The translations under genes and the position numbers were made by a program. Below, piece by piece: positions 1 through 8,700 of a stretch of DNA of 64,000 nt; position 1 is the stretch's first letter; each line of letters starts with the position of its first letter. The DNA is from Yes71-27 sp040758635 (GTDB lineage: Bacteria > Bacillota > Desulfotomaculia > Desulfotomaculales > Ammonificaceae), in the NCBI GenBank assembly GCA_040758635.1, contig JBFLVI010000006.1, positions 1 to 64,000 on the forward strand. Direction: 5' to 3'. Under the pieces are notes generated by a model. It made no database searches and had not been told where the DNA came from. It saw only the letters and a list, made by a program, of their open reading frames with translations.

Positions 1-919
1 GGTAGTCGCCGGTGATGAGCCCGTCCACCCCGCCGGCAAGCCCCAGGGCCTGCGTGTCGCGGAGGTTGTGCTCCCGGCCGCCGGCGTACCGGATGGTGGC
101 GTGCGGGAGCACCAGGCGGAAGACGGCAAAGGTGCGGAGGATTTCCAGGGGTGGGAGCGGCGGTTCCGCAGCCAGCGGGGTTCCGGCGATGGGGTGAAGG
201 ATGTTGACCGGGATTGAGGTGATGCCGAGGTCCCGCAGCGCGAAGGCCAGTTCCACCCGCTGGGCCGGGCTTTCTCCCAGCCCGATGATTCCTCCGGCGC
301 ACGCCTCCAATCCTGCTTCCTGTGCCGCGCGGATGGTGGCCACCCGGTCTTCGTAACGGTGGGTGGTGCAGACGGCGGGGAAGAAACTGGCGGCGGTTTC
401 GAGGTTATGGTGGTAGCGGTCCAGCCCGGCCTGCTTCAAAGCCCGCGCTTCTTCGAGCGTGAGGACTCCGAGCGAGGCGCAGACCTTGAGTTCAGGGACT
501 TCGTTTTTCAGCCGCCGGATGATCGCCAGGATTTTATCGAAGTCGCTCCCGGGGCCGCGCCCGCTGGTAACCACGGAAAAGCGGCCGGCGCCTGCAAAGT
601 GGGCTGCCTTTGCCCGGTGCAGGATCTCTTCCGCGGGAAGCAAGGGGTAATTTGGCGCCTGGGTGGGGTAGCGGGCCGCCTGAGCGCAGAAACGGCAGTC
701 TTCCGGGCAGCGCCCGGCCCGGGCGTTCACGATGGCGCAGAGGGCTACTTTTGTGCCCCGGAACTGCTTGCGCACTGCATCGGCCCAGCCAAGAAGGAAG
801 GGAGTCACCGCGCCGGGCACCTGGATCAGGGCCACTGCCTCTTCGTAAGCAAGGGTCTTTCCTCTCAAAACGTGCCGGGCGAGCTTCTCGACCAGACTGA
901 TTTGCCGGTACAGGTTCAT
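1..919 (-). CDS. bioB: Biotin synthase BioB, 3' end cut by window edge
   Basis: Radical-SAM enzyme that inserts sulfur into dethiobiotin, the last step of biotin synthesis. The frame starts MNLYRQISLVEKL and continues off the left edge after about 306 codons; the family is usually 320-340 residues, so only the C-terminus is missing. The radical-SAM CxxxCxxC is visible as CPEDCRFC (bases about 690-715), and the [2Fe-2S] cysteines lie in KVCASLG and AVCTTHRYEDR. The ATG overlaps the bioC stop as ATGA (916-919), so the two are translationally coupled. It is the last readable gene of the leftward biotin operon. Confidence 0.96.
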   Translation of the reverse strand, partial: MNLYRQISLVEKLARHVLRGKTLAYEEAVALIQVPGAVTPFLLGWADAVRKQFRGTKVALCAIVNARAGRCPEDCRFCAQAARYPTQAPNYPLLPAEEILHRAKAAHFAGAGRFSVVTSGRGPGSDFDKILAIIRRLKNEVPELKVCASLGVLTLEEARALKQAGLDRYHHNLETAASFFPAVCTTHRYEDRVATIRAAQEAGLEACAGGIIGLGESPAQRVELAFALRDLGITSIPVNILHPIAGTPLAAEPPLPPLEILRTFAVFRLVLPHATIRYAGGREHNLRDTQALGLAGGVDGLITGDY

Positions 920-1674
920 TTCGCGGCCACCACCAGGGCGATCTGCCAGCAAAGGGCGACGGTGTTGTGTCCGGCGGTGAATTTGCGCCAGAGTTCTTCC
1001 GCCAGTGCCGCCCGGGAGCCGAAAAGGAAGGCCCAGGAACCGCGGGCGCGGAGGAGGCTTCCCCAGAGCGCCGGCGGGTGTGTCTCGCGCAGGGTGATTT
1101 CCTCGATACTGCACTGGTCGAAGCAGGCAAACTCCCGGCGCAGACGGCCCGGGCTCGGCACCTGCCTGCCGTCCCGCGCGCCCCGGCCCAGTGCCCTGCA
1201 AATCTGGAGCAGCATCAGGTTCCCGGTTTCTTTTTCCGGTCCGGTCACCGGAACGGAGAAGGCTGCCACGCCGCCCGGATCGAGCAGCGGGGCGAGAAGC
1301 CGGGCCGTTCCAGGGGCGAACCAGTGGTAGCAGATGTTCCCGAAAATGAGGTCAAAGCGTTCGTCCAAACGGCCGATTTCTTCGGCAGCGGCGGGGGCGT
1401 AGGTAACGCCCGGAAGCCCTTTTGCCCGGTTGTAGGCGAGCATCTCTTCACTCCGGTCGGTGGCCAGGATTTCCGCCGCCGGAAAATATCGCCTGAGCAC
1501 GGTAGTTCCGGCGCCCGTACCGGCGCCGACTTCGAGAATCCGCCGGGGCGTGATCAGCCCGGCAGCCTTCTCCGCCAGCGCGGCTGCGATCCGGGTGTAA
1601 AAGCGTTCGTTCACCGGAGTGGCGTACAGGTGGCTGGTAGCGCTGAAGACTTCAGGCGCGGACATGCAGTTCAC
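916..1674 (-). CDS. bioC: Malonyl-ACP O-methyltransferase BioC
   Basis: SAM-dependent methyltransferase of 252 residues. BioC methylates malonyl-ACP so that fatty acid synthesis can build the pimeloyl chain of biotin. Motif I is ILEVGAGTGAGT (about residues 45-56), followed by a conserved acidic residue in ILATDRSEEML and the LDERFDLIFGN segment typical of class I methyltransferases. Its N-terminus overlaps the preceding alpha/beta hydrolase by 23 bases and its stop overlaps the bioB start. The role rests on this position between biotin genes; sequence alone would give only a generic methyltransferase. Confidence 0.88.
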   Translation of the reverse strand: MNCMSAPEVFSATSHLYATPVNERFYTRIAAALAEKAAGLITPRRILEVGAGTGAGTTVLRRYFPAAEILATDRSEEMLAYNRAKGLPGVTYAPAAAEEIGRLDERFDLIFGNICYHWFAPGTARLLAPLLDPGGVAAFSVPVTGPEKETGNLMLLQICRALGRGARDGRQVPSPGRLRREFACFDQCSIEEITLRETHPPALWGSLLRARGSWAFLFGSRAALAEELWRKFTAGHNTVALCWQIALVVAAK

Positions 1675-2341
1675 CTTTCCTGTCTTTCAGCCAGTCGCTT
1701 ACGGCTGCCAGGACTTCTGGAGCGCTGACGACGTCCAGATGCATTGCGCCCCGGACCATTCGGGTCTGCCAGCCGGCCTTTTCTCCCCGTGTAGCGGCCG
1801 CGCGGCAGCTCGGGAGGTCGTGGGCCGCATAGAACAGCAGAACCGGCGGGTCCGGCCACGGCCCGTCAAGCGCGGCCAGAACGTCCTCCAGGCCGGCAAA
1901 GGGTTTTGCTTCCCGCACCCGGCGGGCGCGGAGTGCGCGGAGCAACTCGGTGCGCCGGCCTTCGAAGCGGGCGTGCAGGGGGACGGAGAGCAGGCACAAC
2001 GGCTTTATTTCGAGGGCCATCGCGATGCGCCCGCCCAGGCTGTGCCCGATCGCGGCGTTAAACCCGGCGGCTTTGAGACCTGCAACGAAGCGCCGGACGT
2101 TTTCCGCCGTGAGCGGCGCGGGGTGGGCGCCGTGTCCCGGAAGGTCGGGAATGCACGCCGACCACCCGGCGCCGGCCGCCGCAATCCCGAGCCCGAGAAC
2201 TTCTTCCTTGGAACCCCCGTAGCCGTGCAGAATGACGGCCCGGTTTTTGTTCCCCTCCGGCACAGCCAGATGGTACACCGGCGCGCCGGCGACGGAGGTT
2301 TGCTTTAAGGTTATGCTCGCGGCCGGGTTGTCTGTACGCAT
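1652..2341 (-). CDS. Alpha/beta hydrolase, probable pimeloyl-ACP methyl ester esterase
   Basis: Hydrolase of 229 residues with a complete likely triad: Ser101 in GHSLGG, Asp175 in YAAHDLP and His201 in AMHLDVV. An oxyanion-type HGYGG motif sits near residues 39-43. It lies between bioA and bioC. In the BioC pathway an esterase must remove the methyl group from pimeloyl-ACP methyl ester, a job done by BioH, BioG, BioK or BioJ in different bacteria. I infer that this protein fills that role as a non-orthologous BioH. It overlaps bioC by 23 bases and follows bioA after 5 bases. The substrate is inferred from context. Confidence 0.8.
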   Translation of the reverse strand: MRTDNPAASITLKQTSVAGAPVYHLAVPEGNKNRAVILHGYGGSKEEVLGLGIAAAGAGWSACIPDLPGHGAHPAPLTAENVRRFVAGLKAAGFNAAIGHSLGGRIAMALEIKPLCLLSVPLHARFEGRRTELLRALRARRVREAKPFAGLEDVLAALDGPWPDPPVLLFYAAHDLPSCRAAATRGEKAGWQTRMVRGAMHLDVVSAPEVLAAVSDWLKDRKGELHVRA

Positions 2342-2346
2342 TATTA

Positions 2347-3711
2347 TCAGCCTGCCGTCTCCTCCTGGATACTGGCTGCCGTCACCGTGCAGAGCTTTTC
2401 AAGGTCTTCGTCGCCGATGGCCAGCGGCGGCATCAGCACGACCACGTCGCCCAAGGGCCTGATGATAACCCCTTTCTGCCGCGCCCGCAAGATTACGCCC
2501 CGCCCGGTCCGGCGGGCAAGCGGGAAAGGCTCTTTCGTTTCTTTGTCTCTGACCAGTTCGATGCCCACCATGAAGCCGGCCTGCCGGACCTCGCCCACGT
2601 GCGGCAAGGCGCTGAAACTGGCGAGCAGCGTGCGCAGCCTGGCGATTTTTGGTTGAAGTTTCTCCAGGAGCGCTTCTTCTTCGAAGAGACGGAGGTTGGC
2701 CAGGGCCGCCGCGCAGGCCAGGGGGTTGCCGGTGTAAGTGTGCCCATGGTAGAACGTCTTTTGCTCCGCGTAATCGCCGTAGAAAGCGGCGCAGATCTCT
2801 TCCGTCGTCAGGGTGGCGGCCAGCGGCAGGTAACCGCCGGTGATCCCCTTGGCCACCACCAAGATGTCGGGCGAGACCCCCTCGTGCTCGCAGGCAAACA
2901 TCTTGCCGGTCCGGCCGAAACCGGTGGCCACTTCGTCGGCGATCAGGAGGACGCCGTAAATATCGCAGACCCGGCGGAGGTGGCTCAGGTACCCCGGAGG
3001 CCAGGTGAGCATCCCGGCTGCGCCCTGGAGCACCGGTTCAATGATCACGGCGGCCAGTTCTCCGGCGTGCTCCTCCACCGTCCGGGCGACTGCGGCAAAG
3101 CACTCCCGGTTGCAGTTTTCAAGACCGGGTTGTCCGTACGGGCAGCGGTAGCAGTAGGCTGAAGGCACCTTGAGCGAGTTTACGATCAGCGGCCCGTAAA
3201 TGTGGTGGAACAGCTCGATACCCCCGACACCCACCGCACCCAGGGTGTCGCCGTGGTAGGCGTTGTAAAAGGAAAGAAAGCGCTTCTTCCGAGAGTCCCC
3301 GCGGTTCTGCCAGTACTGGAAGGCGATCTTGAGGGCGATCTCCACCCCGGTCGAACCGTTGTCGGAGTAGAAGACCCGGTTCAGCCCCGGCGGGGTGATG
3401 GCCGCCAGTTTCTCCGCAAGGAGGATGGAGGGGGCGTTTCCAAGCCCCAGCAGGGTAGAGTGGGCGATTCTTTCAAGCTGTTCCCGGATGGCCTGGTCGA
3501 TCGCGGGCACCCGGTGGCCGTGCACCGTGACCCAGAGCGAGCTTATCCCGTCAAGGTAGCGCCGCCCTTCTATGTCTATCAGGTAGCACCCTTCGCCCGC
3601 GGCGATGATCGGAGCGTCCTCCGCGGCGTACTCCTTCATCTGGGTGAAAGGGTGCCAGACTACGGTTCGGTCAAGTTCTTTCAACCGGGCGATTTCTTCG
3701 GGGGTGTACAT
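2347..3711 (-). CDS. bioA: Adenosylmethionine-8-amino-7-oxononanoate aminotransferase BioA
   Basis: PLP-dependent class III aminotransferase of 454 residues that converts 8-amino-7-oxononanoate to 7,8-diaminononanoate. The N-terminal VVWHPFTQMKEY is a BioA hallmark. The PLP-binding aspartate lies in LLIADEVATGFGRTG and the Schiff-base lysine in VVAKGITGGYLP. Length is normal. It sits between bioD (about 90 bases upstream) and the hydrolase. All six biotin genes share one strand with gaps under 100 bases, so they probably form one transcript. Confidence 0.96.
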   Translation of the reverse strand: MYTPEEIARLKELDRTVVWHPFTQMKEYAAEDAPIIAAGEGCYLIDIEGRRYLDGISSLWVTVHGHRVPAIDQAIREQLERIAHSTLLGLGNAPSILLAEKLAAITPPGLNRVFYSDNGSTGVEIALKIAFQYWQNRGDSRKKRFLSFYNAYHGDTLGAVGVGGIELFHHIYGPLIVNSLKVPSAYCYRCPYGQPGLENCNRECFAAVARTVEEHAGELAAVIIEPVLQGAAGMLTWPPGYLSHLRRVCDIYGVLLIADEVATGFGRTGKMFACEHEGVSPDILVVAKGITGGYLPLAATLTTEEICAAFYGDYAEQKTFYHGHTYTGNPLACAAALANLRLFEEEALLEKLQPKIARLRTLLASFSALPHVGEVRQAGFMVGIELVRDKETKEPFPLARRTGRGVILRARQKGVIIRPLGDVVVLMPPLAIGDEDLEKLCTVTAASIQEETAG

Positions 3712-3801
3712 CGGCTCATCCCTCGCAGTAACTGTTCTATTTTGGTACTCGCTGTTTTTGCCGCTCGTAAAGCGCGAGTCTTAAGCGCCTGCGGCTGCAC
3801 T

Positions 3802-4626
3802 TTATTCTTCCGGCGGGGCGGGCGCAATCTCCGGAGGTCCGATTTGTTTTGCAGCCTTTTGTCCCGCGGCGAATCCGGCCAGGGCTTCGACGAGCCGGTG
3901 GGTCTCCTCAAGCGACCGCGCGGTCTCTTCGAGCAAAGCGCGGTGCGGCCTTCGGGGATCCAGACCGGGGATCTCCGGGACGAGCGCCAGCACCGGTATG
4001 CCGCTGAGGCTGCTGATGGTCCTGGGGTTGTCTTTGGCCACCGGGTCGGGGTTTTCCGGGTAGCGGTTGATAACTACGCCTGCTACCGGGATTTCCGCCT
4101 GGACGGCGGCGGCGATCGTCAGGAGGGTGTGGTTGATGGTGCCGAGCCCGGGACGGGCCGTGATCACGAGCGGTAGTCCCAGGTCGCGCACCAGGTCGGC
4201 CATCAGGTACCCCGGTTTCAGCGGGACCAGGAGGCCGCCTGCACCTTCAACGATGACGGCGTTGTACCGCCGCTCCAGGTATTTAAAACACTCTTCGATC
4301 ACCGTGGGCTTGATCTTTTTGTTGGCCAGGCGCGCCGCCAGGTGGGGGGAAGCCGCCGGCTCAAACCGGTAAGGGCAGAGCATTTCCTCCGGTTCGTCCA
4401 GTTCCAGGAGCGAGGCCACAAACGTGGTGTCGCCCGGGATCAGTTCCCCTCCTACCCTGGCTGCACCAGTCTCAACGGGTTTCAGGTAAGCCACCGTTAC
4501 GCCCGCCGTGCGGTAAATAAGGCTGATCAGGGCGCTCACAATTGTTTTGCCGACGCCGGTGTCGGTTCCCGTAATAAAGAGCGAAGGCAGGGACGGTTTT
4601 TCGGTCCGGGCTGAGGCTTCAAGCAA
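3802..4626 (-). CDS. bioD: ATP-dependent dethiobiotin synthetase BioD
   Basis: Closes the ureido ring of dethiobiotin from diaminononanoate, CO2 and ATP. The P-loop GTDTGVGKT lies near residues 20-28 after LFITG, and VEGAGGLLVPL is the second BioD signature. At 274 residues it is longer than the usual 220-240. The extra length is a C-terminal tail ending in a Pro/Ala/Glu-rich stretch (APAPPEE) that looks unstructured. The start overlaps the end of bioF by 8 bases. Confidence 0.94.
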   Translation of the reverse strand: MLEASARTEKPSLPSLFITGTDTGVGKTIVSALISLIYRTAGVTVAYLKPVETGAARVGGELIPGDTTFVASLLELDEPEEMLCPYRFEPAASPHLAARLANKKIKPTVIEECFKYLERRYNAVIVEGAGGLLVPLKPGYLMADLVRDLGLPLVITARPGLGTINHTLLTIAAAVQAEIPVAGVVINRYPENPDPVAKDNPRTISSLSGIPVLALVPEIPGLDPRRPHRALLEETARSLEETHRLVEALAGFAAGQKAAKQIGPPEIAPAPPEE

Positions 4627-5782
4627 TTCCTTTTACCTCCTCCAATACTTCCGCGACTGCGGCGGCGAAGGCGTCAATCTCCGCCGCCGTGTGGGCCGCG
4701 CTGACGGTGATCCGAAGCCGGGCGGTTCCCGGCGGTACCGCCGGCGGCCGGATGGCCGGGACGTAGTAGCCTCGTTCCAAAAGACGCTCCGCCGCCCGCA
4801 GCGCCCGGTCCGGGCTGCCCAGCACGAGCGGCATGATGGGCGAATCTCGGTTGACTTTGAAGCCGCGGGCGGCAAGTCCCCGGTGCAGCCGGGCCACGTT
4901 GTCCCAAAGCCGGTGCAGAATTTCCGGTTCCGATTCCAGCACTTCGAGCGCGGCCAGGGCCGCGGCGGCCGAGGCCGGGGGAAGCGCGGTGGTAAAGATA
5001 AAGGGACGGGCCCGGTTTACCAGGTACTCGATCAGAAGGCCGGAGCCGGCAACAAACCCTCCAAGGGAAGCCAGGGCCTTGGAAAGCGTGCCGGTAGTAA
5101 CGAGACGCTCCGCCGGGACGTTCTGGGCTGCGGCCGTACCTCTGCCTTCCGGCCCGAGTACCCCGGTGGCGTGGGCGTCGTCGAGGATGAGCGTAAGGCC
5201 GAACTCCTCGGCCAGCGCGTGGAGTTCCGCCAGCGGGGCGGTGTCGCCGTCCATGGAGAAGACTCCCTCGGTGACCAGGAAGCGCCGCCGGCCGGTGTGC
5301 CGGCCCAGGAGCCGCCGCAGGGAGTCGGGATCGTTGTGCCGGAACCGGACGAGCTTGGCGCCGCTCAGCAGGCAGCCGTCGAGGAGCGAGGCGTGGCAGA
5401 GCCGGTCGCAGAAGATTACGTCGTCCCGGCCTGCCAGCGTGCCGATCACCGCCAGGTTGGTCATGTACCCCGTCGGGAGAATAAGGGCGCGGGCGCACCT
5501 TTTGAAACGGGCGACGGCTTCTTCCAGTGCCTGGTGCAGGGGGGTGTGGCCGCTCACCAGGCGCGCGGCACCGCTTCCGGTGCCGTAAGCCGCCAGCGCT
5601 TCGCCGGCCCGGGCGACCACCCGCGGGTGGTGCGTCAGTCCCAGGTAGTTGTTGGTACAGAAGAGCACGACCTCGCGGCCGCGGTAAAGCGCCCGGGTGG
5701 GCCCGAGCGGCTTCAGGGAGCGGAGGGACCGCTTTAGGCCCGCCGCGTCAATTCTCTGAAGGGTTTCGCCAAGGAATTCCAC
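4619..5782 (-). CDS. bioF: 8-amino-7-oxononanoate synthase BioF
   Basis: PLP enzyme of 387 residues condensing pimeloyl-ACP (or -CoA) with alanine, first of the four ring-forming steps. The alpha-oxoamine synthase features are present: FCTNNYLGLTHHP, the DDAHATGVLG aspartate/histidine region and the PLP lysine in TGTLSKALASLGG. It is the first gene of the leftward operon. Its start lies about 490 bases from the promoter proposed at 6282-6311, with repeat-element DNA between. The ATG at 5782 is preceded on its strand by the ribosome-binding sequence GAGAGAGGAG. Confidence 0.95.
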   Translation of the reverse strand: MEFLGETLQRIDAAGLKRSLRSLKPLGPTRALYRGREVVLFCTNNYLGLTHHPRVVARAGEALAAYGTGSGAARLVSGHTPLHQALEEAVARFKRCARALILPTGYMTNLAVIGTLAGRDDVIFCDRLCHASLLDGCLLSGAKLVRFRHNDPDSLRRLLGRHTGRRRFLVTEGVFSMDGDTAPLAELHALAEEFGLTLILDDAHATGVLGPEGRGTAAAQNVPAERLVTTGTLSKALASLGGFVAGSGLLIEYLVNRARPFIFTTALPPASAAAALAALEVLESEPEILHRLWDNVARLHRGLAARGFKVNRDSPIMPLVLGSPDRALRAAERLLERGYYVPAIRPPAVPPGTARLRITVSAAHTAAEIDAFAAAVAEVLEEVKGIA

Positions 5783-5826
5783 TGAGGCGGATACTCCTCT
5801 CTCGGAAATGACCGATTATTGTTAAC

Positions 5827-6250
5827 GCTGGCGGCTGTTTGCGCCTGTTTCGCTCCCGCTCACACGTTCACCGCGCGGACCAAACTTTACGCTCCTCCTC
5901 GCGCTCCGGCGGGCACCGGGCAAACACGGCGTCCGTGCCGTGGTTGCCCTCTGCGGCCGTCCGTGGCCGCAGACCCGCCTCCGCCGCTCGTCGTCGCTCA
6001 GTTTGGTTGCCGCGCGTCTCAAGTGTTCGCTTGGAGCTGAAACAGGCGACGCCGCCTCCTTCCCCTACACACATTTTCATTCCCGGTGGCGCCCAGCACT
6101 CAACTCAACGTGAAAGAATACGAGATACTCTAACGACTATTTACTTGAGCACAGGTTGTATCACAGAGTTGAGTGCTGGGTCGTGAACGGCTTTTCAGAA
6201 ACCAAAATCCCAAGTCGTTGTCCCCGGCCCCGTTTTCACCGTTGCCGGGA
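5827..6250. repeat. Composite repeat region in the bioF/ftsK intergenic space
   Basis: Most of the 595-base gap between bioF and ftsK. A GC-rich part (about 5830-6004) leads into an 87-base block (6005-6091, starting GGTTGCCGCGCG and ending ATTCCCGGTGGCG) that recurs almost unchanged at 42438-42525. It is followed by the 89-bp hairpin at 6092-6180 and a short right flank TCGTGAACGGC that also recurs at 42616-42626. Frames across it have no recognisable protein. It lies in the transcribed leader of the biotin operon, downstream of the promoter. Confidence 0.85.
6092..6180 (+). repeat. CCCAGCACTCA hairpin element, copy 1
   Basis: An 89-bp element bounded by a perfect 15-bp inverted repeat, CCCAGCACTCAACTC and its complement. 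The interior is shared with copies at 42526-42615 (opposite orientation) and 44966-45054 (same orientation), for example CTAACGACTATTTACTTGAGC. There is no T-run after it, so it does not look like an intrinsic terminator. Confidence 0.9.
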
Positions 6251-6251
6251 A

Positions 6252-6283
6252 ATGTCAACTTTTTCAACGACCTTGGTTAACAA
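6252..6283. promoter_or_regulatory. Putative BirA operator of the biotin operon
   Basis: Two 9-base half-sites, ATGTCAACT (6252-6260) and GGTTAACAA (6275-6283), separated by 14 bases. This matches the spacing and half-site of BirA biotin operators known from bacteria (TTGTTAACC-like arms); the left arm has three mismatches. It covers the expected transcription start of the leftward promoter at 6282-6311, as expected for repression by biotin-charged BirA. No birA is in the window. Confidence 0.65.
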
Positions 6284-6311
6284 TATAGACCCGCCGCCGT
6301 CCCTGTGTCAA
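6282..6311 (-). promoter_or_regulatory. Probable sigma-A promoter of the biotin operon
   Basis: On the minus strand, -35 TTGACA (6311-6306) and -10 TATATT (6287-6282) are 18 bases apart. Transcription would start near 6275, inside the BirA-like operator, and give a leader of about 490 nt before bioF. Confidence 0.65.
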
Positions 6312-6377
6312 GAACGAGTCCGGCAGGAGATTCGTGCTTCGCGCCGAATAATACGGCAAGGCGAGGAGGGTGTACCG

Positions 6378-8585
6378 GTGGCCCGGAGGAAGAAAAAAGA
6401 CAATCAACCCGGCCTGCTGGCGGAAAAGAGAGACCTGCGGGCGGAGCTTTTGGGGCTGGGGCTTTTGGCTCTGGCGGCCTTCGGTTTCATCGGCCTGGCC
6501 ACCAGTTCGGCGGGCGTGGTCGGCGAGTTCGTCCGGCGGTTCCTTTCGGCGCTGGCAGGGGAAGGGCGCTACCTGATCCCGGCGATGGCGGGCCTGTTTG
6601 GTATCGCCCTGGTTCGCGGCGGTTTCCCCCGGGCCGACTTCAAGCTCCGGGTTTACGGCGGCACGGGTTTGGTGGTGGTTGCGCTGGTGCTCCTGGACCT
6701 CTGGCTTTTGCCCCGCGAGGCGGTTTTGCAGGGGGCGCTGGCCAACGGCCTGGCCGGTGACGGCGGCGGGGTGGTCGGCGCGTTCTTGAGTTTCATCCTG
6801 CGGCAGGCCTTTGGGATCGCCGGTACCTACGTTATCCTTGGAAGCGCCACGCTGGCCTGTCTTGCCCTGACCACTAATTTTTCCCCGGGTGATTTCGGGA
6901 AGGGCTGGGGAAAGAAACTTTCTCGTTCCATCCGGAAACTGGGGCGGGTGATAAGCGGCTTTCTTTTCACCGAGGTCAAGGAAGAGGTGGAAGAAGAAAA
7001 ACCGGCCCGCATGCCGGTAATTGTTGACGGGATGGAGCCGGTGACGGCGAGGGCGGAGGAGGCGTCGGAGCCGGAGGAGCCCCCGCCCTCCCCGGCACCG
7101 CCGGCCGGCGAAGTGAAGCCGGCCGGCCGCGCGAGCCAGATTTCCCTGGAAGAGATCGTGAGCTACCAGCCGCCGCCCCTGACGCTGCTCGGACGGGTTT
7201 CCAAAGCGCGCGAGGCCGTAAAGGCGCGGGACATTACCGAGAATATCAGGATCCTGGAAGAGACGCTCGAAAGCTTCGGGGTTAAGGCCAAGGTGGTTCA
7301 GGTTTCTCGGGGACCGGCAATCACCCGCTACGAGGTGCAGCCTGCACCCGGCGTGAAGGTCAGCCGGATTGTGAGTCTGGCCGACGACGTTGCCCTGGCG
7401 ATGGCGGCGCCGGACGTCCGGATCGAGGCACCCATCCCGGGGAAGGCGGCGCTCGGCATCGAAGTGCCGAACAAGGAGATCTCGATCGTGCACCTGCGGG
7501 AGTTGCTGGAAAGCAAGGAGTTCGTCAGATCGCCTTCGCCGCTGACGGTGGCGCTGGGAAAGGGCATCACCGGCGAAGCGGTGGTGGCGGACCTTACCCA
7601 GATGCCGCACCTTTTGATCGCCGGGGCCACGGGGGCGGGTAAGAGCGTTTGCCTGAACACCATGATCATCAGCATCTTGTACAAGACCGGACCGGATACC
7701 GTGAAGTTTGTACTGATCGACCCCAAGGTGGTGGAACTGACCACTTTTAACAACATCCCGCACCTCGCCTGTCCGGTGGTTACGGATGCCAAGAAAGCCG
7801 CGGTCACCCTCCGGTGGCTGGTGCGGGAGATGGAGCGCCGCTACGAGGCGCTGGCGGTGGCGGGGGTCCGGGACATCACGCGCTACAACAGCGTTTTGAG
7901 ATTTGGGGAAGAAAAACAGGAGCGGCTGCCATATATTGTAGTGGTGATTGACGAGTTGGCCGACTTGATGATGGTGGCGCCGGTTGACGTGGAGGACGCC
8001 GTTTGTCGGCTGGCCCAGATGGCCCGGGCTGCCGGTATCCATCTGGTTGTCGCCACCCAGCGGCCGTCGGTGGACGTGATTACCGGGCTGATTAAGGCAA
8101 ACATCCCTTCGCGGATATCCTTTGCGGTTTCGTCGCAGGTGGATTCGCGCACGATCCTGGATATGGCGGGTGCCGAGAAGCTCCTCGGCCGGGGCGACAT
8201 GCTTTTCTTCCCGGTCGGGAGCACCAAGCCGGTCCGGCTGCAGGGGGCCTACGTTTCCGACCGCGAGGTGGAAGCGGTAGTGGATTACGTGAAAAAGCAG
8301 GGAGCACCCGCCGCCGAGGAGGTCCCGCTGGAGATTGCATCCTACGAGGAAATGCCGGAAGAGGATGACGAACTGCTGCCCCAGGCGGTGGAAGTGCTGC
8401 TCCGCGCGGGACACGCTTCCATCTCCCTCCTCCAGCGGCGGTTGAAAATCGGTTATGCGCGTGCAGCCCGGCTGATTGACATTATGGAACGGCGGGGGAT
8501 TGTAGGCCCGTTTGAAGGCAGCAAGCCGCGGGCGCTCCTGATGACCCTCGAGCAGTATCGCGCCACCTTTGACCGTCGAAAATAG
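6378..8585 (+). CDS. ftsK: DNA translocase FtsK/SpoIIIE
   Basis: Membrane-anchored ATPase that pumps DNA through the closing septum at division or sporulation. I place the start at GTG 6378 (735 residues), eight bases after AGGAGGG; the frame is open further upstream but that part lies in repeat-containing DNA. Four membrane segments occupy roughly residues 20-175. A charged, Pro/Glu-rich linker follows (to about 255), then the alpha/beta motor with Walker A GATGAGKS near residue 416 and a Walker B-type VVVIDELADL. A C-terminal winged-helix gamma domain (about 665-735) would read polarity motifs such as KOPS or SRS. It is divergent from the biotin operon. Confidence 0.95.
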   Translation: MARRKKKDNQPGLLAEKRDLRAELLGLGLLALAAFGFIGLATSSAGVVGEFVRRFLSALAGEGRYLIPAMAGLFGIALVRGGFPRADFKLRVYGGTGLVVVALVLLDLWLLPREAVLQGALANGLAGDGGGVVGAFLSFILRQAFGIAGTYVILGSATLACLALTTNFSPGDFGKGWGKKLSRSIRKLGRVISGFLFTEVKEEVEEEKPARMPVIVDGMEPVTARAEEASEPEEPPPSPAPPAGEVKPAGRASQISLEEIVSYQPPPLTLLGRVSKAREAVKARDITENIRILEETLESFGVKAKVVQVSRGPAITRYEVQPAPGVKVSRIVSLADDVALAMAAPDVRIEAPIPGKAALGIEVPNKEISIVHLRELLESKEFVRSPSPLTVALGKGITGEAVVADLTQMPHLLIAGATGAGKSVCLNTMIISILYKTGPDTVKFVLIDPKVVELTTFNNIPHLACPVVTDAKKAAVTLRWLVREMERRYEALAVAGVRDITRYNSVLRFGEEKQERLPYIVVVIDELADLMMVAPVDVEDAVCRLAQMARAAGIHLVVATQRPSVDVITGLIKANIPSRISFAVSSQVDSRTILDMAGAEKLLGRGDMLFFPVGSTKPVRLQGAYVSDREVEAVVDYVKKQGAPAAEEVPLEIASYEEMPEEDDELLPQAVEVLLRAGHASISLLQRRLKIGYARAARLIDIMERRGIVGPFEGSKPRALLMTLEQYRATFDRRK

Positions 8586-8602
8586 CCAATTTATGTCTAA
8601 TA

Positions 8603-8632
8603 TTGACTTAATATGTTTAACTATAATATGAT
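8603..8632 (+). promoter_or_regulatory. Probable sigma-A promoter upstream of the RodZ-like gene
   Basis: TTGACT (8603-8608) and TATGAT (8627-8632) are 18 bases apart in an AT-rich stretch. A TATAAT at 8622-8627 is too close to that -35 box to pair with it. Confidence 0.5.
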
Positions 8633-8700
8633 AAACTTAGGTTCAAGTTTCTTTTTGGTTTGTTTTGCCCACCAACCATTTTTTATGGGGGGGTGAACGG

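Noticed and set aside
6092..6180. Hairpin elements as intrinsic terminators
   Set aside because: None has a T-run after the stem on either strand, and real terminators with T-runs are present elsewhere in the window.
5839..6186. Overlapping frames in the bio-ftsK gap (61-115 codons)
   Set aside because: They lie in repeat DNA that recurs at 42 kb without the frames being kept.
6264..8414. A 716-codon open frame opposite ftsK
   Set aside because: It is rich in His, Arg, Gly and Pro without motifs, as expected for an antisense frame of a GC-rich gene; ftsK on the other strand is unmistakable.
8603..8627. TTGACT with TATAAT at 8622 as promoter
   Set aside because: The spacer is only 13 bases; TATGAT at 8627-8632 gives 18 bases and was used instead.
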